Source: Streptomyces sp. Tue 6430 (GTDB taxonomy: Bacteria > Actinomycetota > Actinomycetes > Streptomycetales > Streptomycetaceae). From it: 64,000 nt of DNA. Under the pieces are notes generated by a model. That model was not told the origin of the DNA, searched no databases, and saw only the letters and a program-made list of their open reading frames with translations. Of this stretch, positions 25,057-33,285 are shown in pieces. Positions within the stretch are counted from its first letter, which is position 1. Each line of letters opens with the position of its first letter. A program made the position numbers and the translations under genes. The stretch is from the NCBI GenBank assembly GCA_021568835.1, contig JAKGSH010000010.1:4340001-4404000 (forward strand). The letters are read 5' to 3'.

Positions 25057-28035
25057 TTGGCTTTCCAGATGCCGGACCGCGGCGGAGGCCCGACCGGGCC
25101 ACGGATCAGAGTGGGCCGTCCGTCCCGGCGGGTCCGGACCCTGCTCATGACACTGGGCGTGCTTGCCGTCCTGGGCATGGTGTTCACCATGTTCGCCGGG
25201 TTCTGGACGGACTGGCTCTGGTACCGGTCGGTGGACTACTCCTCCGTGTTCACGACCACCCTGTCGACCAAGATCGGACTCTTCTTCGTCTTCGGTCTGC
25301 TCATGGCCCTCGCGGTCGGGCTCAACATCTGGCTGGCCCACCGCCTGCGGCCGCCGCTGAGCGCCATGTCGATGGAGCAGCAGAGCCTCGACCGGTACCG
25401 CATGGGGATCGCGCCGTACAAGAAGTGGCTGCTGCTCGGCATCACCGCCCTCGTCGGACTGATCGCCGGCGCCTCGGCGTCGGGGCAGTGGCGGACCTGG
25501 CTGATGTGGGTCAACGGCGTGTCCTTCGGGCAGAAGGACCCGCAGTTCCACCTCGACGTGTCCTTCTACGCCTTCGACCTGCCCTGGTACCGGTTCCTGC
25601 TCGGCTTCGGCTTCGCCGCCACGATCCTCTCCCTGATCGCCGCCGCGCTCACCCACTACCTGTACGGCGGGCTGCGCGTCACCAGCCCCGGCGCGCGCGC
25701 CACGGCCGCGGCCACCGGACACCTGTCGGTGCTGCTGGGCGTCTTCGTCGCCCTCAAGGCGGTCGCGTACTGGCTCGACCGGTACGGCCTGGCGGTGAAG
25801 TCCAGCGACTTCAAGGCCACCGACAACTGGACCGGCCTGCGCTACGTCGACGCCAACGCCTACCTGCCGGCCAAGACGATCCTGTTCTGCATCGCGGTCA
25901 TCTGCGCCCTGCTGTTCTTCGCCACGCTGTGGCGGCGCACCTGGCAGCTGCCCGTCATCGGCTTCGGCCTGATGGTGCTCTCCGCGATCCTGATCGGCGG
26001 CCTGTACCCGGCCATCGTCCAGAAGTTCCAGGTCCAGCCCAACGAGCAGGCCAAGGAAGCGCCGTACGTCGAGAAGAACCTCAAGGCGACGCGCGAGGCC
26101 TACGGCATCGAGGGCACCCAGGTCACCGACTACTCGGGGACGAGCAAGACCGAGGACAAGACGACGCTGCGCGACGACGTGGCCGGTGCGGCGAGCATCC
26201 GCGTCCTGGACCCGAACATCGTGTCGCCGACCTTCCAGCAGCTCCAGCAGATCCGGAAGTACTACGCCTTCCCGACCAACCTGGACGTGGACCGCTACAG
26301 CGTGAACGGCCAGGACCAGGACACGGTCATCGGTCTGCGCGAGCTGAACCTCGCGGGCGTGGACAAGCAGAACTGGATCAACAACCACTTCCGCTACACC
26401 CACGGCTACGGCGTGGTCGCCGCCAAGGGCACCACCGCCGACACCGACGGCCGTCCGGCCTTCACCGAGTCCAACCTGCCGTCGGAGGGCGTGCTCGGCA
26501 AGTACGAGCAGCGGATCTACTACGGCGAGAAGACGACCGCGTACTCGATCGTCGGCGGTCCCCAGAAGGAGATCGACTACTCCGACGACCAGGGTGAGAA
26601 GACCACCAGCTACACCGGCAAGAGCGGGGTCAACCTCTCCAGCGCGGTCAACCGGGCGGCGTACGCGGTGGCGTTCGGCGAGCCGCAGATCCTGTACTCC
26701 GGCGCGATCGGCGAGGGTTCGAGGATCCTCTACAACCGCACGCCCAAGGAGCGCGTCGAGGCGGTCGCCCCGTGGCTGACCATCGACGGCGACGCCTACC
26801 CGGCGGTCGTGGGCGACCGGGTGCAGTGGATCGTCGACGCGTACACCACCACCAACGGCTACCCGTACGCCTCGCGGACCACCCTCGGCGACACGACGGC
26901 CGACTCGCTGACCGCCACCAACGACAACCGCGCGGTGGTGGCCCAGCAGAACCAGGTCAACTACATCCGCAACTCGGTGAAGGCGACCGTCGACGCGTAC
27001 ACCGGCGAGGTCAAGCTCTACCAGTGGGACACCGAGGACCCGGTCCTGAAGACCTGGATGAAGGCCTTCCCCGGCACGGTGGAGAAGAAGTCGGAGATCT
27101 CCGGCGCGCTGATGGCCCATCTCCGGTACCCGCAGGACCTGTTCAAGGTCCAGCGCGAACTGCTCACCCGCTACCACGTGAAGGACGCGACGACGTTCCT
27201 CAGCGGCAGCGAGGTCTGGCAGGTGCCCAACGACCCGACCAACCAGTCGAACGACGCGGTGCCGCCGTACTACCTGAGCATGAAGATGCCCGACCAGAAG
27301 GCGCAGGCGTTCTCGCTGACGACGACGTTCACGCCGAACGGCCGGGACAACCTCAGCGCGTTCATGGCGGTCGACTCCGAGGCCGGCACCTCCGGCTACG
27401 GCAAGATCAGAGTCCTGAAGCTGCCGACCAGCACGACCGTCGACGGACCCAAGCAGGTGCAGAGCCAGTTCAACTCCGAACAGGACATCGCCGAGTCCAT
27501 CAGGCTGTTGAAGGGCGGCGACTCGGAGGTCGAGTACGGCAACCTGCTGACGGTGCCGCTCGACGGAGGACTGCTGTACGTGGAGCCGGTCTACGTGCGC
27601 GGTGGTGGACTCAAGTACCCGCTGCTGCGCAAGGTGCTGGTGTCCTACGGAGGCGTCACCGCCTTCGAGGACTCCCTCGACGAGGCCCTCAACAAGGTCT
27701 TCGGCACGGAGGGGGCGACACCGAAGCCGCCGGCGGACGACGGTGACACCACCACCCCGCCACCGGCGACCGGCAACGCGACGGTCCAGGAGGCGCTGAA
27801 GGACGCCCAGGAGGCCTTCACCGCGGGCCAGGAGGCCCTGAAGAAGCCCGACTGGGAGGCGTACGCCAAGGCGCAGGCGGATCTCGAGGCCGCGCTGAAG
27901 CGGGCCGAGGACGCGCAGGCCGCGGCGGACAAGAGCGGCGGCAGCCCGAGTCCGAGCACCTCGCCGAGCGCGAGTGCCAAGCCCGGCACCGGTGCCAGTC
28001 CCACGCCGAGTCCGAGCGGCAGTCCCAGCGGCTGA
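25057..28035 (+). CDS. UPF0182 family large membrane protein
   Basis: About 992 residues. The first 330 contain seven hydrophobic spans (for example LLMTLGVLAVLGMVFTMFAG and WLLLGITALVGLIAGASASG), then a large extracytoplasmic region with the family's YVEKNLKATREAYG and NHFRYTHGYGVV segments, and a Pro/Ser/Thr-rich low-complexity tail with a predicted helix of alternating Ala/Glu. Mycobacterial Rv3193c is the orthologue by context. Function unknown; possibly a cell-envelope assembly protein. TTG 25057 (LAFQMPDRG) has GGGGTG six bases upstream and is preferred; the ATG at 25069 is the alternative. Confidence 0.85.
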   Translation: MAFQMPDRGGGPTGPRIRVGRPSRRVRTLLMTLGVLAVLGMVFTMFAGFWTDWLWYRSVDYSSVFTTTLSTKIGLFFVFGLLMALAVGLNIWLAHRLRPPLSAMSMEQQSLDRYRMGIAPYKKWLLLGITALVGLIAGASASGQWRTWLMWVNGVSFGQKDPQFHLDVSFYAFDLPWYRFLLGFGFAATILSLIAAALTHYLYGGLRVTSPGARATAAATGHLSVLLGVFVALKAVAYWLDRYGLAVKSSDFKATDNWTGLRYVDANAYLPAKTILFCIAVICALLFFATLWRRTWQLPVIGFGLMVLSAILIGGLYPAIVQKFQVQPNEQAKEAPYVEKNLKATREAYGIEGTQVTDYSGTSKTEDKTTLRDDVAGAASIRVLDPNIVSPTFQQLQQIRKYYAFPTNLDVDRYSVNGQDQDTVIGLRELNLAGVDKQNWINNHFRYTHGYGVVAAKGTTADTDGRPAFTESNLPSEGVLGKYEQRIYYGEKTTAYSIVGGPQKEIDYSDDQGEKTTSYTGKSGVNLSSAVNRAAYAVAFGEPQILYSGAIGEGSRILYNRTPKERVEAVAPWLTIDGDAYPAVVGDRVQWIVDAYTTTNGYPYASRTTLGDTTADSLTATNDNRAVVAQQNQVNYIRNSVKATVDAYTGEVKLYQWDTEDPVLKTWMKAFPGTVEKKSEISGALMAHLRYPQDLFKVQRELLTRYHVKDATTFLSGSEVWQVPNDPTNQSNDAVPPYYLSMKMPDQKAQAFSLTTTFTPNGRDNLSAFMAVDSEAGTSGYGKIRVLKLPTSTTVDGPKQVQSQFNSEQDIAESIRLLKGGDSEVEYGNLLTVPLDGGLLYVEPVYVRGGGLKYPLLRKVLVSYGGVTAFEDSLDEALNKVFGTEGATPKPPADDGDTTTPPPATGNATVQEALKDAQEAFTAGQEALKKPDWEAYAKAQADLEAALKRAEDAQAAADKSGGSPSPSTSPSASAKPGTGASPTPSPSGSPSG

Positions 28036-28042
28036 TCAAGAA

Positions 28043-28086
28043 CCACCCCGCGTCGTGGTACGGTTGTGGAACACGACGCGGGGTGG
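28043..28086. repeat. 15-bp inverted repeat overlapping the tRNA 5' end
   Basis: CCACCCCGCGTCGTG (28043-28057) is the exact reverse complement of CACGACGCGGGGTGG (28072-28086). The second arm includes the first ten bases of the initiator tRNA; the first arm lies upstream, with a 14-base spacer. The second initiator tRNA copy lacks the upstream arm. Confidence 0.9.
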
Positions 28087-28150
28087 AGCAGCTCGGTAGC
28101 TCGCTGGGCTCATAACCCAGAGGTCGCAGGTTCAAATCCTGTCCCCGCTA
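28077..28150 (+). tRNA. tRNA-fMet (initiator, CAT)
   Basis: A 74-base cloverleaf without encoded CCA. The anticodon loop is CTCATAA with three G:C pairs at the bottom of the anticodon stem (GGG/CCC), and position 1 (C) does not pair with position 72 (T); both features mark initiator tRNA. The T arm is GGTTCAAATCC. It is identical to the copy at 30309-30382 and is followed by its own terminator. Confidence 0.97.
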
Positions 28151-28157
28151 CTCCAGG

Positions 28158-28193
28158 CGAAGGCCCGGATCCTGAAAAGGATCCGGGCCTTCG
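28158..28193 (+). terminator. Terminator of first initiator tRNA
   Basis: A perfect 16-bp stem, CGAAGGCCCGGATCCT with its complement, around a GAAA tetraloop. Confidence 0.9.
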
Positions 28194-28356
28194 TGGTGTG
28201 CGAACGCATGTCCCCGCACGAGGTACCGCCGTGCCGACGTGGGGAGTTGGGGCATCTGTGTTTGACTTGTCTCTCTGTGGGCATGTCGACAAAACGCTGA
28301 AGTGACCTCACGGACTGCGGTATACCAGGTGTGGCCGGGTTGCAGGTGGTGCGACG

Positions 28357-30216
28357 ATGGACGTTATGGGGGACAAGGCAACTCTGTTCGAGACAGGGCG
28401 ATTTGTGCAGCCTTCCGGCGAGGAAGGCACCCCGGACGAGACCTCGGAGGAGACTCCGGACATGGGTCGGGACGAGACGGGGGACGCCGTCGAGGAAGCG
28501 CGCCGACGGCTCGCCGCCGAGGCCGGCGACGTCGAGGCGATGAGCGTCCTCGGGGCCCTGCTGCTGCGCCGCGGCGATCTCGACGGAGCCGAACCTCACC
28601 TGCGCGCCGCCACCACGGCGGGCGACCGTGCCGCCGCCAACAACCTCGGCGTCCTCCTCCACCAGCGCGGTTACCCCGACGAGGCCGCCGGCTGGTGGCG
28701 GGTCGCCGCCGTCGCCGGCTCCGCGCCCGCGGCGCATGCGCTGGGCCGTCACCACCGCGAGCGCGGCGACGAACCCGCCGCCGAGTACTGGCTGCGTCAG
28801 GCCGCCGAGCAGGGGCATGTCCTGGGCGCCTACGCCCTGGCCGACCTCCTGGAACACCGGGGTGACCACCCGGGCGCCGAGCGGTGGATGCGGGCCGCCG
28901 CAGAACGCGGGCACCGGGAGGCGGCGTACCGGCTCGCGCGGGCGCTCGACCGCAGGGAGCCGCAGCCCGCCGACGGGTGCCGGGACGTGGCGGACGACGG
29001 TGTCGCCGTGCCGGCGGAGGCCGAGCAGTGGTACCGGCAGGCCGCCGCGCGCGGACACCGGCGGGCCGCGCTGCACCTCGGGGCCATCCTGGAGCGGCGG
29101 GGCGAGCTGAAGGAGGCCGGGCGCTGGTACCTGACGTCCGCCAAGGACGGCGAGCCCCGTGCGGCCTGCGCCCTCGGTTTCCTGCTGCGCGACGCCGGCG
29201 ACACCGAGAACGCCGCCGTGTGGTGGCTGCGCGCCGCACAGGACGGCGACGGCAACGCGGCCAACGCGCTGGGCGCCCTGTACGCCGAGCGCCACCAGAC
29301 CCAGACCGCCGAACGCTGGTACCGGGCGGCCATGGACGCCGGGGACGACAACGGCGCCTACAACCTCGCCCTGCTCTGCGCCGAGCAAGGCCGTACCGCG
29401 CAGGCCGAGCAGTGGTACCGGCGTGCCGCGTACGCCGGGCACCGCGAGGCCGCCAACGCGCTGGCCGTCCTGCTGCTCCAGGGCGGGGACGCGGCCGGGG
29501 CCGAGCCGTGGTTCTCCAAGGCCGCGGAGGCGGGCAGCGTCGACGCCGCCTTCAACCTCGGCATCCTGTTCGCCGGCCGCGGCGAGGGCGCGGTCGCACT
29601 GCGCTGGTACGAGCGGGCCGCGGCGGCCGGGCACACCGAGGCGGCGCTCCAGGTCGGCATCGCCCGGCTGCGGGAGGGTGACGAACAGGCCGCCGAGCGG
29701 CATCTGCGGTGCGCGGCGGGCGGGGGCAGCGCGGAGGCGGCGTACCGGCTGGCGTCCGTGCTCGACGCCCGGCGGCCGCCCCAGCCGGCGCACGAGCTGG
29801 GCGAGATCGTGCACGAGAAGACCGAGTGCGAGGAGTGGTACGAGCGGGCGGCGACCCAGGGGCACCGGCGCGCGCAGGTGCGGGTCGGGATGCTGGCCGC
29901 CGCGCGCGGCGACGTGGTGCAGGCCGCGCGGTGGTACCGGACGGCCGCGGAGGCCGGATCGCGCAACGGCGCCTTCAACCTGGGGCTGCTGCTCGCGCGG
30001 GAGGGCAGCGAGCCCGAAGCGGCCGTGTGGTGGACGCGCGCGGCCGACGCCGGACACGGACGGGCGGCGTTGCGGCTCGCCCTCGTCTACGCGCGTCGGG
30101 GAGAGCTGGCGGAGGGGCAGCGGTGGGCGGACCGTGCGGTGTCGCTCGGGCCGGGGGAGGTGGCGGAGCGGGCCGCGCGGCTGCGGGACGCCCTCCGGGA
30201 GGAACTGTCGGCATGA
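28357..30216 (+). CDS. Sel1-like/TPR repeat protein
   Basis: A 619-residue protein built almost wholly from 30-36-residue helical repeats of the Sel1/TPR type; a typical unit runs AEQWYRRAAYAGHREAANAL. About 15 repeats can be counted. The first 45 residues are acidic and non-repetitive. No enzyme domain, signal peptide or membrane span is seen, so it is likely a cytosolic scaffold for protein interactions. It lies alone between two identical initiator tRNA genes, each with its own terminator, and has its own promoter region (TATACC near 28321). A second ATG nine bases downstream is an equally possible start. Confidence 0.85.
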   Translation: MDVMGDKATLFETGRFVQPSGEEGTPDETSEETPDMGRDETGDAVEEARRRLAAEAGDVEAMSVLGALLLRRGDLDGAEPHLRAATTAGDRAAANNLGVLLHQRGYPDEAAGWWRVAAVAGSAPAAHALGRHHRERGDEPAAEYWLRQAAEQGHVLGAYALADLLEHRGDHPGAERWMRAAAERGHREAAYRLARALDRREPQPADGCRDVADDGVAVPAEAEQWYRQAAARGHRRAALHLGAILERRGELKEAGRWYLTSAKDGEPRAACALGFLLRDAGDTENAAVWWLRAAQDGDGNAANALGALYAERHQTQTAERWYRAAMDAGDDNGAYNLALLCAEQGRTAQAEQWYRRAAYAGHREAANALAVLLLQGGDAAGAEPWFSKAAEAGSVDAAFNLGILFAGRGEGAVALRWYERAAAAGHTEAALQVGIARLREGDEQAAERHLRCAAGGGSAEAAYRLASVLDARRPPQPAHELGEIVHEKTECEEWYERAATQGHRRAQVRVGMLAAARGDVVQAARWYRTAAEAGSRNGAFNLGLLLAREGSEPEAAVWWTRAADAGHGRAALRLALVYARRGELAEGQRWADRAVSLGPGEVAERAARLRDALREELSA

Positions 30217-30308
30217 GCTTCGCGCGACGTGCCCTGACCTGGGACGACAAGGGGCGGAGAATCGATTTGCTTCTTCCTGTTCCCGTGACGTAACGTTGCA
30301 TTCAACGA

Positions 30309-30382
30309 CGCGGGGTGGAGCAGCTCGGTAGCTCGCTGGGCTCATAACCCAGAGGTCGCAGGTTCAAATCCTGTCCCCGCTA
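30309..30382 (+). tRNA. tRNA-fMet (initiator, CAT), second copy
   Basis: Identical to the first copy over all 74 bases, with the same CTCATAA loop, GGG/CCC anticodon stem and unpaired C1/T72. The upstream region differs from the first copy: TTGCTT and TAACGT give a normal-looking promoter, and there is no inverted repeat. Confidence 0.97.
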
Positions 30383-30389
30383 CTGAAGG

Positions 30390-30425
30390 CCGAGGGCCGG
30401 AATCCGAAAGGGTTCCGGCCCTCGG
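30390..30425 (+). terminator. Terminator of second initiator tRNA
   Basis: CCGAGGGCCGGAA pairs with TTCCGGCCCTCGG and is followed by TTCGTTTTC. Confidence 0.85.
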
Positions 30426-30461
30426 TTCGTTTTCGGGCCCTGCCCGACGCAGACAGTGCCC

Positions 30462-30509
30462 GATTCGGGCGGTGCCGGATTCGGGCGGTGCCGGATTCGG
30501 GCGGTGCCG
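30462..30509. repeat. 16-bp tandem repeat, three perfect copies
   Basis: GATTCGGGCGGTGCCG occurs three times without mismatch between the tRNA terminator and catR. It is not within a supported gene. Confidence 0.9.
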
Positions 30510-30584
30510 GAACGGCAGGTGGCGCCCGGGCAACGCGAAGCCCCGGCGTCCAGGACGGACGCCGGGGCTCGTGTGTCGCGTGGG

Positions 30585-31019
30585 TCAGGCCGACGCCGAC
30601 GCCGGTGCCGCCGCGCAGTTCGGGCAGACGCCGCGGTACGTCACCTCGACGCCCGAGACCGTGAAGCCGAAGCGCTCGGTGTCGGGGAGGTCGGCCAGCG
30701 GATTGCCGCTCGGGTGGACGTCGCGGATCGCGCCGCACTGGGCGCAGACCAGGTGGTGGTGCGGCCGGTGCGCGTTCGGGTCGTACCGCTTGGCGCGCTT
30801 GTCGGTGGCGACCTCGAGCACCTCGCCGAGGGAGACCAGCTCGCCGAGCGTGTTGTAGACGGTCGCCCGGGAGATCTCGGGCAGCTTGGTGACGGCCCGC
30901 GCGTGGACCTCGTCGGCCGTCAGGTGGACGTGTTCGCCGTCGAGGACCTCGGCCACGACGCGCCGCTGCGCGGTCATCCGCCATCCGCGTCCGCGCAGCC
31001 GTTCCAGAAGGTCACTCAT
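30585..31019 (-). CDS. catR: Fur-family regulator, CatR type
   Basis: A 144-residue Fur-fold regulator: winged helix with ISRATVYNTLGEL as recognition region, then a dimerisation domain with histidines RPHHHLVC and two CxxC pairs (CAQCG, CPNC) for structural zinc. It is divergent from a catalase gene with 192 bases between the two starts, the arrangement of Streptomyces catR-catA, where CatR represses the catalase and itself and is released by peroxide. A palindrome in the shared region is the probable operator. Other Fur-family roles (PerR, Zur) are less likely given the neighbour. Confidence 0.85.
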   Translation of the reverse strand: MSDLLERLRGRGWRMTAQRRVVAEVLDGEHVHLTADEVHARAVTKLPEISRATVYNTLGELVSLGEVLEVATDKRAKRYDPNAHRPHHHLVCAQCGAIRDVHPSGNPLADLPDTERFGFTVSGVEVTYRGVCPNCAAAPASASA

Positions 31020-31078
31020 GGCACCAGCCTAACAGGAGGGGGAACGAGTCCCGAACAGGTGTGACTTTGGATGCTTGC

Positions 31079-31106
31079 TTGACTTGGACAATGTCCATTA
31101 TGGGAT
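31079..31106 (+). promoter_or_regulatory. Catalase promoter with palindromic CatR-type operator
   Basis: TTGACT (31079-31084) is followed after 16 bases by TGGGAT. Between them lies TGGACA-A-TGTCCA (31085-31097), a perfect 6-bp inverted repeat around one base. An operator inside the promoter spacer would block RNA polymerase when occupied. Confidence 0.65.
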
Positions 31107-31211
31107 CGATCCCGGCTTTGGCCAAGCAACGGGAACGGGCAATGCCGGGCAACAGGGCCGGACAACGGGACCAGGCGACAGGAACGGTCGGGAATGACGC
31201 AGGAGACGCAC

Positions 31212-32675
31212 ATGACGCAGGGGCCGCTCACGACGGAGGCCGGCGCGCCGGTGGCCGACAACCAGAACAGCGAGACCGCGGGCGTCGGCGGCCCCGTCCT
31301 CCTCCTCCAGGACCAGCTGCTCCTGGAGAAGCTGGCGCACTTCAACCGTGAGCGCATCCCGGAGCGCGTGGTGCAAGCCCGCGGCGCCGGCGCCTACGGC
31401 ACCTTCACGGTGACCGCCGACGTCACGCCGTACACCAGGGCGGCGTTCCTCTCCGAGGTCGGCAAGCGGACGGAGACGTTCCTGCGGTTCTCGACCGTGG
31501 CGGGCAACCTCGGGGCCGTGGACGCCGTGGACGCTGTGCGCGACCCGCGCGGGTTCGCGCTGAAGTTCTACACCGAGGAGGGCAACTACGACCTCGTCGG
31601 CAACAACACCCCGGTGTTCTTCGTCAAGGACGCCATCAAGTTCCCCGACTTCATCCACACCCAGAAGCGCGACCCGTACACGGGCTCGCAGGAGGCGGAC
31701 AACGTCTGGGACTTCTGGGGGCTCAGCCCCGAGAGCACCCACCAGGTGACCTGGCTGTTCGGCGACCGCGGCATCCCGGCGAGCTACCGCCACACGGACG
31801 GCTTCGGCTCGCACACCTACCAGTGGAACAACGAGGCCGGCGAGGCCTTCTGGGTCAAGTACCACTTCAAGACCGACCAGGGCATCAAGAACCTCACCCA
31901 GGCCGAGGCGAACCGGCTCGCCGGCGAGGACCCGGACTCCCACCAGCGGGACCTGCGCGAGGCCATCGAGCGCGGCGAGTACCCGACCTGGACCGTGGGC
32001 GTGCAGGTCATGCCCGTGGCCGACGCGGCGACGTACCGGTTCAACCCGTTCGACCTCACCAAGGTGGGGCCGCACGCGGACCACCCGGTGATCGAGTTCG
32101 GCAAGCTGGAGCTCAACCGCAACCCGGAGAACGTCTTCGCCGAGGTCGAGCAGTCGATCTTCTCGCCGGCGCATTTCGTGCCCGGCATCGGCCCCTCGCC
32201 GGACAAGATGCTCCAGGGCCGCCTCTTCGCCTACGGCGACGCCCACCGCTACCGCGTCGGCGTCAACGCCGGCCACCTGCCGGTGAATCGCCCGCACGCC
32301 ACCGTGGCGCGCACCCACGCGCGGGACGGCCTGCTGTACGACGGCCGCCACGGCGGGGCGAGGAACTGTGAGCCGAACAGCTTCGGCGGACCGTTCCAGA
32401 GCGACCGCCCGCTGTGGTCCGCGACCGCCGTGGCCGGCGGCACGGGCAACCACCCGGCGCCCGTCCACGCCGAGGACGACGACTTCGTGCAGGCGGGCAA
32501 CCTCTACCGGCTGATGTCGGAGGACGAGAAGGAACGCCTGATCGGCAACCTGGCGGGCTTCATCGCCAAGGTCTCCCGCGACGACGTCGCGGAGCGGGCG
32601 ATCGACAACTTCCGCCGGGCCGACGCGGACTACGGCAAGCGGCTGGAGGCCGCGGTCCAGGCCCTGCGCGGCTGA
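31212..32675 (+). CDS. Catalase-type heme protein lacking the catalytic histidine
   Basis: A 487-residue clade-3 type monofunctional catalase by length and sequence. FNRERIPERVV, FLRFSTVAG, DPRGFALKFYTEEGNYDLVG, NNTPVFFVKD and PDFIHTQKR are as in the family, and the proximal heme Tyr is in GRLFAYGDAHRYR. The family's distal catalytic His lies in the ERVVHARG segment (His75 of bovine catalase); here that position, residue 55, reads ERVVQARG with the rare codon CAA at 31374-31376. This change would be expected to abolish or strongly reduce catalase activity. Start ATG 31212 has GGAG six bases upstream; an ATG at 31194 is in frame. Divergent from catR and followed by a terminator. Confidence 0.9.
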   Translation: MTQGPLTTEAGAPVADNQNSETAGVGGPVLLLQDQLLLEKLAHFNRERIPERVVQARGAGAYGTFTVTADVTPYTRAAFLSEVGKRTETFLRFSTVAGNLGAVDAVDAVRDPRGFALKFYTEEGNYDLVGNNTPVFFVKDAIKFPDFIHTQKRDPYTGSQEADNVWDFWGLSPESTHQVTWLFGDRGIPASYRHTDGFGSHTYQWNNEAGEAFWVKYHFKTDQGIKNLTQAEANRLAGEDPDSHQRDLREAIERGEYPTWTVGVQVMPVADAATYRFNPFDLTKVGPHADHPVIEFGKLELNRNPENVFAEVEQSIFSPAHFVPGIGPSPDKMLQGRLFAYGDAHRYRVGVNAGHLPVNRPHATVARTHARDGLLYDGRHGGARNCEPNSFGGPFQSDRPLWSATAVAGGTGNHPAPVHAEDDDFVQAGNLYRLMSEDEKERLIGNLAGFIAKVSRDDVAERAIDNFRRADADYGKRLEAAVQALRG

Positions 32676-32705
32676 CACTCCAGCACTGGACCGCTTGTCG
32701 TGAGC

Positions 32706-32743
32706 GGACGGGCCGGACCCCTTTCGGGGAGTCCGGCCCGTCC
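32706..32743. terminator. Terminator between catalase and CBS genes
   Basis: GGACGGGCCGGAC pairs with GTCCGGCCCGTCC with an inner CCCC/GGGG extension. It serves two convergent genes. Confidence 0.85.
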
Positions 32744-32747
32744 GTGT

Positions 32748-33143
32748 TCACAGGGCCGGCGCGGGTTGCCGTGCGGGGGCCCAGCAGCGGATGAGGTCGC
32801 GGACGGAGACGACGCCGACGGCCTCCTCGCGGTCCAGGACGACGAGGTGCCGGAAGCCGCCGTGCGCCATGGCCGCGGCTGCCTCCTCCAGGGTCCAGGT
32901 CGGGGCGGCGAAGACGACGTTGTTGGTGGTGTGGGCGTGGGTGCGTTCCGCATCCGGGTCCTCGCCCCGGGCCACGGAGTTGAGGATGTCCCGCTCGGTG
33001 AGGATGCCGATGCCACCGGCGTCCGGGTCGAGCACCAGGGCCGCGCCGACGCGGCGTGCGGACATCAGGGCGGCGGCCTGCCGGAGGGTGTGTGCGGGAC
33101 CGATGGTGAGCACCACCGTGCTCATGGCGTCGCGGACGAGCAT
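32748..33143 (-). CDS. CBS-domain pair protein
   Basis: A 131-residue protein made of two CBS domains (MLVRDAMSTVVLTIGPAHTL and WTLEEAAAAMAHGGFRHLVV), a fold that binds adenosine nucleotides or NAD derivatives and senses energy state. It has no attached enzyme or transporter. The ATG at 33143 has AGGAGG nine bases upstream; the longer frame to 33185 has none. In its leader, ATTCACAA is repeated twice (33180-33195). Single-gene unit; partner unknown. Confidence 0.85.
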   Translation of the reverse strand: MLVRDAMSTVVLTIGPAHTLRQAAALMSARRVGAALVLDPDAGGIGILTERDILNSVARGEDPDAERTHAHTTNNVVFAAPTWTLEEAAAAMAHGGFRHLVVLDREEAVGVVSVRDLIRCWAPARQPAPAL

Positions 33144-33285
33144 GGGCTGAACACCTCCTACGAACCCGCTGGTGCGCGGATTCACAAATTCACAAGTGGG
33201 GGTGTCGTCAGGGTGGCAGGTAAAGCGGGGGTCAACAAGAGGGCGCGCGCGTCCAATTGAGGGCGCGCGCGCTCATTCGTGTCGG

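Noticed and set aside
33230..33285. GAGGGCGCGCGCG direct repeats before hisN 3' end
   Set aside because: Simple alternating GC sequence; may act as a weak terminator but pairing is ambiguous, so it is not listed as a feature.
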